A stretch of 64,000 nucleotides of DNA from Bradyrhizobium valentinum (GTDB lineage: Bacteria; Pseudomonadota; Alphaproteobacteria; Rhizobiales; Xanthobacteraceae). A program made the translations under genes and the position numbers. Shown here in pieces: positions 51,901 to 59,760 of the stretch. The notes under the pieces are model-generated. The model saw only the letters and a program-made list of their open reading frames with translations. It did not search any database and was not told the origin of the DNA. The DNA is taken from positions 13,078-77,077 of the forward strand of contig NZ_LLXX01000121.1 in the NCBI RefSeq assembly GCF_001440405.1. Direction: 5' to 3'. Numbering within the stretch: the first letter of the stretch is position 1; every line of letters starts with the position of its first letter.

Positions 51901-52539
51901 ATGTCTAAAGCATTGGAAAGACGAGCTAAATTTCGGGAAGAGCTGATCCAGGCGGCGGAAAGAAGCATCGCCGCGGGCGGTTTGGCCGGTCTGAAGACCC
52001 GGGAGCTGGCGCGGGAAATCGGCGTCGCCAACGGCGCGGTCTACAATCTCGTCGAGGATGTGGACGAACTAATCCTGCGGGTGGGATCGCAGACGCTCGC
52101 GCGGCTGGACGCTTCCCTTACTGCGGCTGAAAGCAACGGCCCGGCATCGCCGCGCGAAACGCTGGTACGCATCGCGGTCGCCTATTGCGATTTCGCCGCG
52201 GAAAATCTCGAACTATGGCGCGCGCTGTTCGAGCACCGGATGGCGCCGGGCAAGCCGGTTCCGGAATGGGCGATCAGCGAACAGATGGACCTGTTCCGCC
52301 ATATCTATCATCCACTCGCCGAACTCTTCCCCGAGCGAACGCCGGCCGAACTGGGCGTGACGGCGCGCAGTCTGTTCTCAGCCGTTCACGGCATGGTGCT
52401 GCTCGGGCTCGAACAGAAATTGATCGCGGTGCCGGTCGACGCGTTGCGGAAGGAGATTGCGGTGATCGTGGGCGCCATGGTCGATGGGCTGACACCTCCC
52501 GTCGTCCCGGGCAAGCGAAGCGTGACCCGGGACCCATAA
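51901..52539 (+). CDS. TetR/AcrR-family regulator with WHG-type C-terminal domain
   Basis: 212 residues. N-terminal HTH: AERSIAAGGLAGLKTRELAR-EIGVANGAVYNLVEDVDELI. The ligand domain (VAYCDFAAENLELWRALFEH, FRHIYHPLAELFPERTPAEL, LFSAVHGMVLLGLEQKLIAV) resembles WHG-type TetR proteins. Divergent from pspA; perfect TGAGC palindromes lie in the 104-bp gap, so it most likely represses itself and the pspA-yiaA operon. The final eleven residues (VPGKRSVTRDP) are encoded by a palindromic repeat that runs past the stop, so the original C-terminus was altered. Confidence 0.92.
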   Translation: MSKALERRAKFREELIQAAERSIAAGGLAGLKTRELAREIGVANGAVYNLVEDVDELILRVGSQTLARLDASLTAAESNGPASPRETLVRIAVAYCDFAAENLELWRALFEHRMAPGKPVPEWAISEQMDLFRHIYHPLAELFPERTPAELGVTARSLFSAVHGMVLLGLEQKLIAVPVDALRKEIAVIVGAMVDGLTPPVVPGKRSVTRDP

Positions 52540-52640
52540 CCACCGATGTCAGATCTCCGGCGCGATGAGGCCACAGCTCGGTCCATCGCCGGCAGCGGTG
52601 GCTATGGGTCCCGGCTCAAGGCCGGGACGACGTGGTGGGA
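52500..52640. repeat. Palindromic repeat, family D, overlapping the tetR 3' end
   Basis: GTCCCGGGCAAGCGAAGCGT / GACCCGGGAC, then GGGACCCATAACCACCG at the left and CGGTGGCTATGGGTCCC at the right (one mismatch in 17), and GGCTCAAGGCCGGGACGACG. The left arm lies inside the tetR coding sequence. Confidence 0.75.
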
Positions 52641-52670
52641 GTTGTGCCCGGCCCACCCGTGACAGGCAGC

Positions 52671-52808
52671 CTAGGTCTCGATGATGACGTAGCTGTCCTC
52701 GACGTGCACTGGAAACGTCTCGGCGAAGGCCCGTTCTGCAATTCCTCGCCGCTCTCCACCGCAACCGGATAGAAACGCTCCTCGATTGACAGACAAATCG
52801 AACGCCAT
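52671..52808 (-). pseudogene. Possible 3' remnant of a Rieske-type ferredoxin
   Basis: 45-codon frame opening MAFDLSVNRGAFLSGCGGER and ending ERAFAETFPVHVEDSYVIIE-T. The last part has the strand pattern (F-P-V-x-V-E-D-x-x-V-x-I-E) at the end of Rieske [2Fe-2S] domains; the cluster-binding CxH and CxxH motifs are absent. Short, orphan and without a Shine-Dalgarno. Assignment is tentative. Confidence 0.3.
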
Positions 52809-52850
52809 CCAAATGTCCGCGTAACGAGCGCGTCGAACCTGGGGGATAGA

Positions 52851-53342
52851 ATGCAGATGAAATCCGGCAGGCCGGCGATTCTCGCCGTCTCGCTTCTCAC
52901 AGCAACTGCGTCCACCGCATCGGCCGCTTCCGCAACGGTCAACGGCCATGCCGCGCTGGCGCTGGCCGGCGTCGTGGCGCTGTATTCGCCGCTCTTGACC
53001 TCGGACGAGCGGGAAGCCGTCTCGGCACTCTTCGTCGGGCAGAGCGGCGTGCGCTACGCCAAGAAGATTTCGGTCACCGCCGACAAGATCGTCTGCCGGA
53101 TCAGCAATGTCGACATCACCGCGCGCTCCTGCGAACTGACCTTCAAGGGCGCCAAGCAAACCATCACCGGACGGCGGGCGAGCGAAATCTTTGCGACCGA
53201 AGTCATGGCCGGCATACCCGCTGATGGCGCCGCCGGATCGGTGGTCGAAAGCCTCTCGAAGCTTAACTGCACGCTCGACCCGGCCGAGATCAGGAAAAAG
53301 GCCGGCGGCGGCGCTGATTGTACGTTCGAGACGGGGAATTGA
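52851..53342 (+). CDS. Small secreted protein (unknown)
   Basis: 163 residues with a Sec leader (MQMKSGRPAILAVSLLTATA-STASA) cut near ASAASA. The mature part has two pairs of cysteines (CRISNVDITARSC and NCTLD...ADC), which could form disulfides in the periplasm. GGGGGAT lies before the ATG at 52851. No family recognised. A family C repeat follows it directly. Confidence 0.65.
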   Translation: MQMKSGRPAILAVSLLTATASTASAASATVNGHAALALAGVVALYSPLLTSDEREAVSALFVGQSGVRYAKKISVTADKIVCRISNVDITARSCELTFKGAKQTITGRRASEIFATEVMAGIPADGAAGSVVESLSKLNCTLDPAEIRKKAGGGADCTFETGN

Positions 53343-53376
53343 GATAGCGCTATTTCCTGACGGCACGCTGCTTCTT

Positions 53377-53515
53377 CCCTTCTCCCCTTGTGGGAGAAGG
53401 TGCCTTCGCGCAGCGAAGGCGGATGAGGGGTTCTCTCCCTGGAGACAGACCCCTCACCCGTCTCAATCGTGCTTCGCACGATTGATCCACCCTCTCCCAC
53501 AAGGGGAGAGGGGAC
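53377..53515. repeat. Large palindromic repeat, family C (opposite orientation)
   Basis: CCCTTCTCCCCTTGTGGGAG...GATGAGGGGTTCTCTCC...CCCCTCACCCGTCTCAATCG...CCACCCTCTCCCACAAGGGG. Inverted relative to 47024-47167; the two are 6.3 kb apart. Confidence 0.85.
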
Positions 53516-53552
53516 GCAGACACGATTGACAGGACAATCGATCCCAACCCAA

Positions 53553-55298
53553 ATGTCCGCCCCAATAAGGAAGCAGGCGGATCGCGTGGCGGGCAACGAA
53601 CAAGAAACTTACGAATGCGACGCGCTGGTGGTGGGCTCGGGCTGCGCCGGGATGTCGGCAGCGGTGACCGCGGGGTATCACGACCTCAACGTTCTCGTCG
53701 TCGAGAAGGAGCCGCGCTTTGGCGGTACCACCGCGCGCTCGGGCGGCTGGCTCTGGATTCCCGGCACCTCGCTGGCGAAGGCCTGGGGCATCGAGGAAAG
53801 CCCGGAGCAGGCGAAGACTTATTTGCGGCATGAAGCCGGCAACAGTTTTGACGCCGCGCGGGTCGATGCGTTCCTGAGCGAAGGGCCGAAGGCCGTCGAT
53901 TTTTTCACCAGCAAGACGGCGGTGCGCTTCGACATGCCGCTGACCTTTCCGGATTATCACGCCGAAGCGCCTGGTGGCACACAGGGCGGCCGTTCGATGG
54001 TGACGCGGCCGTTCGACGGCCGCGAGCTAGGCGAGCAGATCAAGAATCTCGGCAGTCCCCTGCCCGAACTGACCGTGTTCGGCATGATGCTGGGCTCCGG
54101 CAAGGAAATCATCCACTTCATGCGCGCGACAAAGTCGCCGGCCTCGGCGCTGTATGTCGCCAACCGCCTGTCGCGACATGCGATCGACGTGCTGCGCCAC
54201 GGCCGCGGCATGACGTTGACCAACGGCAATGCACTCGCCGGGCGTCTGGCGAAGTCGGCGTTCGACCTGAAGATTCCGTTGTGGCTGTCGTCCCCGGTGC
54301 TCGAGTTGATCGTGGAAGGCGGCGCGGTACGCGGCGCGATCGTCGAGCGCCATGGAAAGCTGGTTCGGGTCAACGCCAGGCGGGCCGTGGTGCTCGCTTG
54401 CGGCGGCTTCCCGCATGATGTTGCCAGGCGCAAAGCGATGTTTCCGCACGCGCCCACCGGGGCCGAGCATTTTTCGCCGGGCCCCACCGGCAACACCGGC
54501 GATGGATTGCGCTTGGCGGAGACGGCCGGCGGCCGCATCGAAGACACGCTGCCGAACGCGGCGGCCTGGGTGCCGGTATCGATCACCGAGCGCAAGGACG
54601 GCAGCAAGGGCGTGATGCCGCACTTCATCGACCGCGCCAAACCAGGCGTCATTGCGGTGATGCGCGACGGCAGGCGCTTTTCCAACGAAGGCAATTCCTA
54701 TCATGACTTCGTGCAGGCGATGGTGAAGGCGGCCAAACCCGGCGAGGAGATCACGGCGTTTCTTGTGTGCGATCATCGCGCGCTGAGGAAATACGGCCTT
54801 GGATGCGTGCCGCCTTTTCCGATGCCGCTGCGCCATCATCTCGCCACCGGCTATCTCAAGCGCGGCACCACGCTCGCTGACCTCGCCGACCGGACCGGCA
54901 TCGATCGACAGGGGCTCGAGGCAACGATCGCCGAGTTCAACGCCTCAGCAGCGGACGGGCGCGATCCCACGTTCGGCAAGGGATCGCGTGCCTATAACCG
55001 CTACCAGGGCGACGCGCTGCACGGCCCGAACCCCTGCGTCGCGCCGATCAAGGACGGGCCGTTTTATGCGATCAAGCTGGTGATCGGCGATCTCGGCACC
55101 TATGCCGGCATCAAGACCGACGCGCACGCCCGTGCGCTCGACGAACACGGCCGGCCGATCGCGGGCCTTTATGCTGCCGGCAACGACATGGCCAGCATCA
55201 TGGGCGGCAACTATCCCGGCGCCGGCATCACGCTCGGACCTGCGCTGACGTTCGGCTACATCGCAGGCAAGCATATCGCGGGAGCGGCTGCGCCCTAG
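53553..55298 (+). CDS. FAD-dependent oxidoreductase, 3-ketosteroid dehydrogenase-like (FAD_binding_2)
   Basis: 581 residues from ATG 53553. The FAD motif ALVVGSGCAGMSAAVTAGYH is followed by LVVEKEPRFGGTTARSGGWL-WIPG, and the C-terminus reads GLYAAGNDMASIMGGNYPGA-GITLGPALTFGYIAGKH. These belong to the fumarate reductase/KstD flavoprotein group. The substrate is not clear; related enzymes desaturate 3-ketosteroids or reduce enoates. Starts further upstream in the frame would be encoded by the family C repeat and are rejected. Confidence 0.92.
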   Translation: MSAPIRKQADRVAGNEQETYECDALVVGSGCAGMSAAVTAGYHDLNVLVVEKEPRFGGTTARSGGWLWIPGTSLAKAWGIEESPEQAKTYLRHEAGNSFDAARVDAFLSEGPKAVDFFTSKTAVRFDMPLTFPDYHAEAPGGTQGGRSMVTRPFDGRELGEQIKNLGSPLPELTVFGMMLGSGKEIIHFMRATKSPASALYVANRLSRHAIDVLRHGRGMTLTNGNALAGRLAKSAFDLKIPLWLSSPVLELIVEGGAVRGAIVERHGKLVRVNARRAVVLACGGFPHDVARRKAMFPHAPTGAEHFSPGPTGNTGDGLRLAETAGGRIEDTLPNAAAWVPVSITERKDGSKGVMPHFIDRAKPGVIAVMRDGRRFSNEGNSYHDFVQAMVKAAKPGEEITAFLVCDHRALRKYGLGCVPPFPMPLRHHLATGYLKRGTTLADLADRTGIDRQGLEATIAEFNASAADGRDPTFGKGSRAYNRYQGDALHGPNPCVAPIKDGPFYAIKLVIGDLGTYAGIKTDAHARALDEHGRPIAGLYAAGNDMASIMGGNYPGAGITLGPALTFGYIAGKHIAGAAAP

Positions 55299-55364
55299 AA
55301 ATGTCTGGAGCTGGAACGAACGTCGATCGATTCGATTGTCTCGAATCGAACCGGAGATCGTTCC

Positions 55365-55835
55365 ATGCGCGCGTACCGCCTGTCCGCAACCTTCGCCCTC
55401 GTCGCCTTCACTCCCGCACTCGCTTTTGCCGGCGATACCGAGTGGCGGCGCTACGTGATCGCAAGCACCGGGACCAGCGTCGACATGCCGGTCTCGATCT
55501 TCACCAGCGACGCCGGGCCACCGGAAGGCGGAACCGGACGACGGTTTTTCACCGAAGACCGCCGCGCTGATCTGACGGTGCAGTCCGTTCCCAATCCGGA
55601 GAATAACTCGCCCGCCACATTCCTGGCCAAGAAGCGCCCGCCCGCCGGCATCATCTACAAACGGATTACGCCTGAGTTCTTCGTGGTGTCCAGCATTCGC
55701 AAGAACCGGATCTGGTACAACCGCTGCAACCGCGGCAACGGCACCATTGACTGCGTGCTGATCAATTATCCCGCTGCAGAAAAACGCCAGTGGGACAGTG
55801 TGGTTACGCGGATAAGCCACACGTTGCGAAGTTAG
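55365..55835 (+). CDS. Small secreted protein (unknown)
   Basis: 156 residues with leader MRAYRLSATFALVAFTPALA-FAG. The mature portion is beta-rich: EWRRYVIASTGTSVDMPVSI-FTSDAGPPEGGTGRRF, then NRIWYNRCNRGNGTIDCVLI with one Cys pair. CGGAGATCGTTCC before the ATG supports the start. Possibly transcribed with mdoG 122 bp downstream. No family recognised beyond Bradyrhizobium-type hypotheticals. Confidence 0.65.
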   Translation: MRAYRLSATFALVAFTPALAFAGDTEWRRYVIASTGTSVDMPVSIFTSDAGPPEGGTGRRFFTEDRRADLTVQSVPNPENNSPATFLAKKRPPAGIIYKRITPEFFVVSSIRKNRIWYNRCNRGNGTIDCVLINYPAAEKRQWDSVVTRISHTLRS

Positions 55836-55957
55836 CGCGGTCCGCGTGACCGGATTTAGGCAATCGGGAAAAACCGGCAGTTCTGTTCCGAGGTGAGGAA
55901 CCGCCGCGCGTGCACTGCGTTGCCGAGGGTCGCCATTAGTAACCGCGAGGTTGTTTA

Positions 55958-57466
55958 GTGAATCGCAGGAATTTTCTCGCTGCTTCCGCGTTGCCGTTGG
56001 TATCCGGGGTGGCGCGGGGACTTTTGTCCCCCGCCCATGCCCAGCCGGCGCCGTTCGACCGATCCAACGTCCGGCAAATGGCGCGCGACCTCGCAAGCAA
56101 GCCGTACAAGGCGCCCAGCGAGAAGCTGCCCGACAATCTCGCCAACATCGACTACGATCGTTACCGCGCGATCCGGTTCTTGCCAGAGCGCGCACTCTGG
56201 CGCGGCGAGAAACTTCCGTTCGAAGCGCAGTTCTTCCATCGCGGGTTCTTCTACAAGAATCGGGTCGACATCTTCGAAGTGAAGGACGGCAAGGCGTCGA
56301 TCATTCCCTACCAGCCCGACCTTTTTTCGTTCGGCGATCTGGCTCCGCCGGGGCCGGCGGTGGACCTCGGCTTTGCCGGGTTCCGGCTGCATGCGCCGAT
56401 CAACAAGCCGGACTATTATGACGAGGTCTGTGTCTTTCTCGGCGCGAGCTATTTCCGTGCGGTGGCCAAAGGCCAATTGTACGGCCTTTCGGCGCGCGGC
56501 CTGTCGATCAACACCGGCGAAGCCAAGGGCGAAGAATTCCCGTTCTTCAAAACGTTCTGGATCGAGAAGCCGGCACCAGGCGCCAATTCCATCGTCGTAC
56601 ATGCGCTGCTCGACAGCGAGAGCGCTGCGGCGGCCTATCGTTTCACCATCCGGCCCGGCGACACCACCGTGTTCGACGTCGAAATGGCGATCTATCCACG
56701 CGTGGATTTAACTCATGCGGGCCTCGCGCCGATGACCAGCATGTTCTTCTTCGGACCGAACGACCGCAAGGACGTCGAGGACTTCCGTCCCTCGGTCCAT
56801 GATTCGGATGGGCTTGCGATCTTCAACGGCCGCGGCGAGGAGCTTTGGCGGCAGCTGCATAATCCGAGGGATCTGCAAGTCTCTTCGTTTGCCGATCTCA
56901 ACCCCCGGGGCTTCGGCCTGATGCAGCGTCAGAGGGATTTTGCTGCTTTCCAGGACCTCGAATCGAATTTCGAGCGCCGGCCGAGCCTATGGGCGGAGCC
57001 GATCGGCGATTGGGGCGAAGGCGCGGTGAAGCTGCTCGAAATCCCGACCAAGGAAGAGATTCACGATAACATCGCCACATTCTGGCTTCCCAAGAATCCG
57101 TTACCTGCCAAGGGCGAGCACACCTACACCTATCGTTTGCACTGGGGACCGGGTGCGCCGAAGCCCACCTCGCTCGCGCGATTTTCCCGAACCGGCATCG
57201 GCGCGCGAGGCGACAACGCCACGATCTTCGTGCTCGACATAACCGGCGAGCGTCTGAAGTCGGTCGATCCGAAAATCCTGCGCGGTGTTGTGACGGCCGA
57301 AAAGGCGAAAATCCAGAACATCGTCACCCAGCCAAACCCGGCGACCGGCGGCTGGCGATTGAGCTTCGAGTTGTTGAAGGAAAAGACCCCGGTCGAAATC
57401 CGCGCATCGCTCATGCAGGACAATGAGGCGATATCGGAGGCCTGGGTCTATCGATGGATACCGTAG
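55958..57466 (+). CDS. mdoG: Periplasmic glucan biosynthesis protein MdoG/OpgG (OpgD-like Tat leader)
   Basis: 502-residue periplasmic protein needed to extend and branch osmoregulated periplasmic glucans. It starts with GTG at 55958, preceded by GCGAGG at 7 nt. The leader (NRRNFLAASALPLVSGVARG) carries a twin-Arg, as in OpgD rather than Sec-exported OpgG. Family motifs: YDRYRAIRFLPERALWRGEK, EAQFFHRGFFYKNRVDIFEV, FAGFRLHAPINKPDYYDEVC-VFLGASYFRA and RDFAAFQDLESNFERRPSLW. The last 13 bp overlap mdoH, so the pair is translationally coupled. Confidence 0.95.
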   Translation: MNRRNFLAASALPLVSGVARGLLSPAHAQPAPFDRSNVRQMARDLASKPYKAPSEKLPDNLANIDYDRYRAIRFLPERALWRGEKLPFEAQFFHRGFFYKNRVDIFEVKDGKASIIPYQPDLFSFGDLAPPGPAVDLGFAGFRLHAPINKPDYYDEVCVFLGASYFRAVAKGQLYGLSARGLSINTGEAKGEEFPFFKTFWIEKPAPGANSIVVHALLDSESAAAAYRFTIRPGDTTVFDVEMAIYPRVDLTHAGLAPMTSMFFFGPNDRKDVEDFRPSVHDSDGLAIFNGRGEELWRQLHNPRDLQVSSFADLNPRGFGLMQRQRDFAAFQDLESNFERRPSLWAEPIGDWGEGAVKLLEIPTKEEIHDNIATFWLPKNPLPAKGEHTYTYRLHWGPGAPKPTSLARFSRTGIGARGDNATIFVLDITGERLKSVDPKILRGVVTAEKAKIQNIVTQPNPATGGWRLSFELLKEKTPVEIRASLMQDNEAISEAWVYRWIP

Positions 57467-59592
57467 CAAAAACCCGCGCGTCTGAGATCGGCGAGATCCC
57501 GTTGAACGAATTTCTTCCCCGGGAAGCGCCGATGGATATGGCGGTGCAGCCGTTGCGGCGGTTTGAGCCGCAACCGGCGCCGCGCTTTGCATCGATGTGG
57601 GCCCGGCGCGGCTTCGTCCTGACCGGCACAGCGATCCTGACCGCGGCGGGCTGTTACGAGATGTACCGGGTTCTCCAGGTCGGCGGTGTCACGGTTCTGG
57701 AATCGATCATTCTTGCACTGTTCGTGCTGCTTTTCGCCTGGATCGCCTTTTCCTTCATGTCGGCGCTGGCCGGCTTCTTCGTGCTGCTGGCGAGGAAAAA
57801 GAACGAGCTCGGCATCGACCCCAGGGCTCCCCTGCCCGCGATCCACAGCCGGACCGCGATGCTGCTGCCGACCTACAACGAAGATCCCCATCGTGTCCTG
57901 GCGAGGTTACGCGCAACCTATGAATCCGTCGCGGAGACCGGGCACGGCGCGCGGTTCGACTGGTTTGTGCTGAGCGACACCACCGATCCCGCGACCTGGA
58001 TCGCCGAGGAAAAATGCTTTCTGACGCTGCGACAGGACGTCGGCAGCGCGGCCACGATCTTCTATCGCCACCGCCCCGAGAACACCGCGCGCAAGTCGGG
58101 CAATATCGAGGAGTGGATCAGGCGGTTCGGCTCCAGATATGAGTGCATGCTGATCCTGGACGCCGACAGTCTGATGACCGGCGACAGCGTCGTTCGCCTC
58201 GTTGCCGCCATGGAGGCGCACCCGAAGGCCGCGCTGATTCAGACGCTGCCTGTCATCGTCAATGCGAAATCGCTGTTCGCGCGCTGGCAGCAATTCGCCG
58301 GGCGGCTGTACGGTCCGATGCTGGCCGCGGGGATCGCCTGGTGGCACGGCTCCGAAGGCAATTACTGGGGACACAACGCCATCATTCGCGTCCGTGCCTT
58401 TGCGCAATATGCGGGACTGCCCGAACTCAGGGGACGCAAGCCGTTCGGCGGGCATATTATGAGCCACGACTTCATCGAGGCGGCATTGATGCGGCGTGGC
58501 GGCTGGGCGATCCACATGGCGCCGACGCTTCGCGGCAGTTACGAGGAATCTCCGCCGACACTTTCGGATTTTGCCGCCCGCGATCGGCGCTGGTGCCAGG
58601 GCAATCTGCAGCATCTGGCGCTGCTGCCGACCCGCGGCTTTCACTGGGTATCGCGGCTTCATCTGCTGACGGGAATCGGATCGTATCTGACCGCGCCGCT
58701 CTGGCTGATCTTTCTCGTATTCGGAATCCTGGTTTCGCTGCAGGCGCAGTTCGTCCGGCCGGAATATTTCCCGAAGGGATATTCGCTGTTTCCGCAATGG
58801 CCGGCACAGGATCCGGTCCTGGCGGCGTGGGTGTTCGCAGGCACGATGGGCATGCTGATCGCGCCGAAGCTGCTGGCCTTCGCCGTGATGCTGACCGATG
58901 CCGACACTCGGAGAAAATTCGGCGGCGGTCTGCTGGTGTTGGCCGGCATCATCGCCGAAACGATTCTTTCGGGCCTGACCGCGCCTGTCATGATGATCTT
59001 CCAGTCGTCAGCCGTCGGCGAAATCCTGTTCGGGCGCGATGCCGGATGGCAGGTGCAACGCCGCGACGATGGCGCGGTCTCGCACCGTGATACGGTCAAT
59101 ACCTATTCGGTGCCGACATTGGTTGGGATCGCCATGGCCGCCGCCGCCTATGCCGTCTCGCTGCCATTGCTGCTGTGGATGACGCCGGTAATCCTCGGCC
59201 TGCTGCTTTCCATTCCGATTGCAATATTGTCGTCATCGTCGGGCCCGAACCGCAACTCCAGACTGTTCAAGACCCCGGAGCAGACCGCGCCGCCACAGGT
59301 GCTGGCAAGGGCCAATGAACTGGCCAGCGCGCCGCATTCGCCGCTCGCCTGTCCGCTGCACGAATTGCGCCGCGATGCCGGTCTGCTCGAAGCGCATCTT
59401 AACAATCTTTCCGGACAACGGCCGCGAAAGCGCGGCGAGGTCGATCCGCATCTCGCGATCGCGCGCGCAAAAATCGAAGATGCTGAATCCTTCGAGGAGG
59501 CGGCGGGCTTTCTCAGCGCGCGAGAGAAGTTCGCGGTGCTCAAGTCGCCCGCGGTTCTCGCCGTTCTATTCGCCTTGCCAGATTCGGCGTAA
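57454..59592 (+). CDS. mdoH: Glucans biosynthesis glucosyltransferase MdoH/OpgH
   Basis: 712-residue inner-membrane GT2 enzyme that makes the linear beta-glucan backbone from UDP-glucose and extrudes it. Two N-terminal membrane helices (GFVLTGTAILTAAGCYEMYR; VTVLESIILALFVLLFAWIA) precede the catalytic domain with AMLLPTYNEDPHRVLARLRA, the metal motif MLILDADSLMTGDSVVRLVA, SHDFIEAALMRRGGWAIHMA and the RDRRWCQGNLQHLALL acceptor block; six more helices follow. Length is typical of alphaproteobacterial MdoH. Together with mdoG it supplies osmotic adaptation in the periplasm. Confidence 0.96.
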   Translation: MDTVAKTRASEIGEIPLNEFLPREAPMDMAVQPLRRFEPQPAPRFASMWARRGFVLTGTAILTAAGCYEMYRVLQVGGVTVLESIILALFVLLFAWIAFSFMSALAGFFVLLARKKNELGIDPRAPLPAIHSRTAMLLPTYNEDPHRVLARLRATYESVAETGHGARFDWFVLSDTTDPATWIAEEKCFLTLRQDVGSAATIFYRHRPENTARKSGNIEEWIRRFGSRYECMLILDADSLMTGDSVVRLVAAMEAHPKAALIQTLPVIVNAKSLFARWQQFAGRLYGPMLAAGIAWWHGSEGNYWGHNAIIRVRAFAQYAGLPELRGRKPFGGHIMSHDFIEAALMRRGGWAIHMAPTLRGSYEESPPTLSDFAARDRRWCQGNLQHLALLPTRGFHWVSRLHLLTGIGSYLTAPLWLIFLVFGILVSLQAQFVRPEYFPKGYSLFPQWPAQDPVLAAWVFAGTMGMLIAPKLLAFAVMLTDADTRRKFGGGLLVLAGIIAETILSGLTAPVMMIFQSSAVGEILFGRDAGWQVQRRDDGAVSHRDTVNTYSVPTLVGIAMAAAAYAVSLPLLLWMTPVILGLLLSIPIAILSSSSGPNRNSRLFKTPEQTAPPQVLARANELASAPHSPLACPLHELRRDAGLLEAHLNNLSGQRPRKRGEVDPHLAIARAKIEDAESFEEAAGFLSAREKFAVLKSPAVLAVLFALPDSA

Positions 59593-59640
59593 TTGCAGGA
59601 CCCACCTTCCTGCTGCTTGAGATTGAACTGCGGCTGCCGT

Positions 59641-59716
59641 CATCCCGGATGCATCCTTGCATCCCGGATGCATCCTTGCATCCCGGGTGCATCCTTGCAT
59701 CCCGGATGCATCCTTG
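59641..59716. repeat. 19-bp tandem repeat, four units, each with the palindrome GGATGCATCC
   Basis: CATCCCGGATGCATCCTTG repeated at 59641, 59660, 59679 (one change: GGGTGCATCC) and 59698. Every unit carries a 10-bp self-complementary core. The array lies 45 bp before the cyclase ATG. Confidence 0.95.
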
Positions 59717-59760
59717 GCCCATGCGGCAAATCTGCTAGACTGCTTGCCCGAGAGGCGAAA

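Noticed and set aside
53469..53552. Longer N-terminus for the FAD oxidoreductase
   Set aside because: The extra codons lie in the family C repeat.
59641..59716. CRISPR-like repeat array
   Set aside because: Repeats are contiguous with no spacers and no cas genes are nearby.
59593..59760. Cys- and His-rich N-terminal extension of the cyclase
   Set aside because: It is only the 19-bp tandem repeat read as protein. The cyclase domain starts shortly after ATG 59761, which has its own ribosome binding site.
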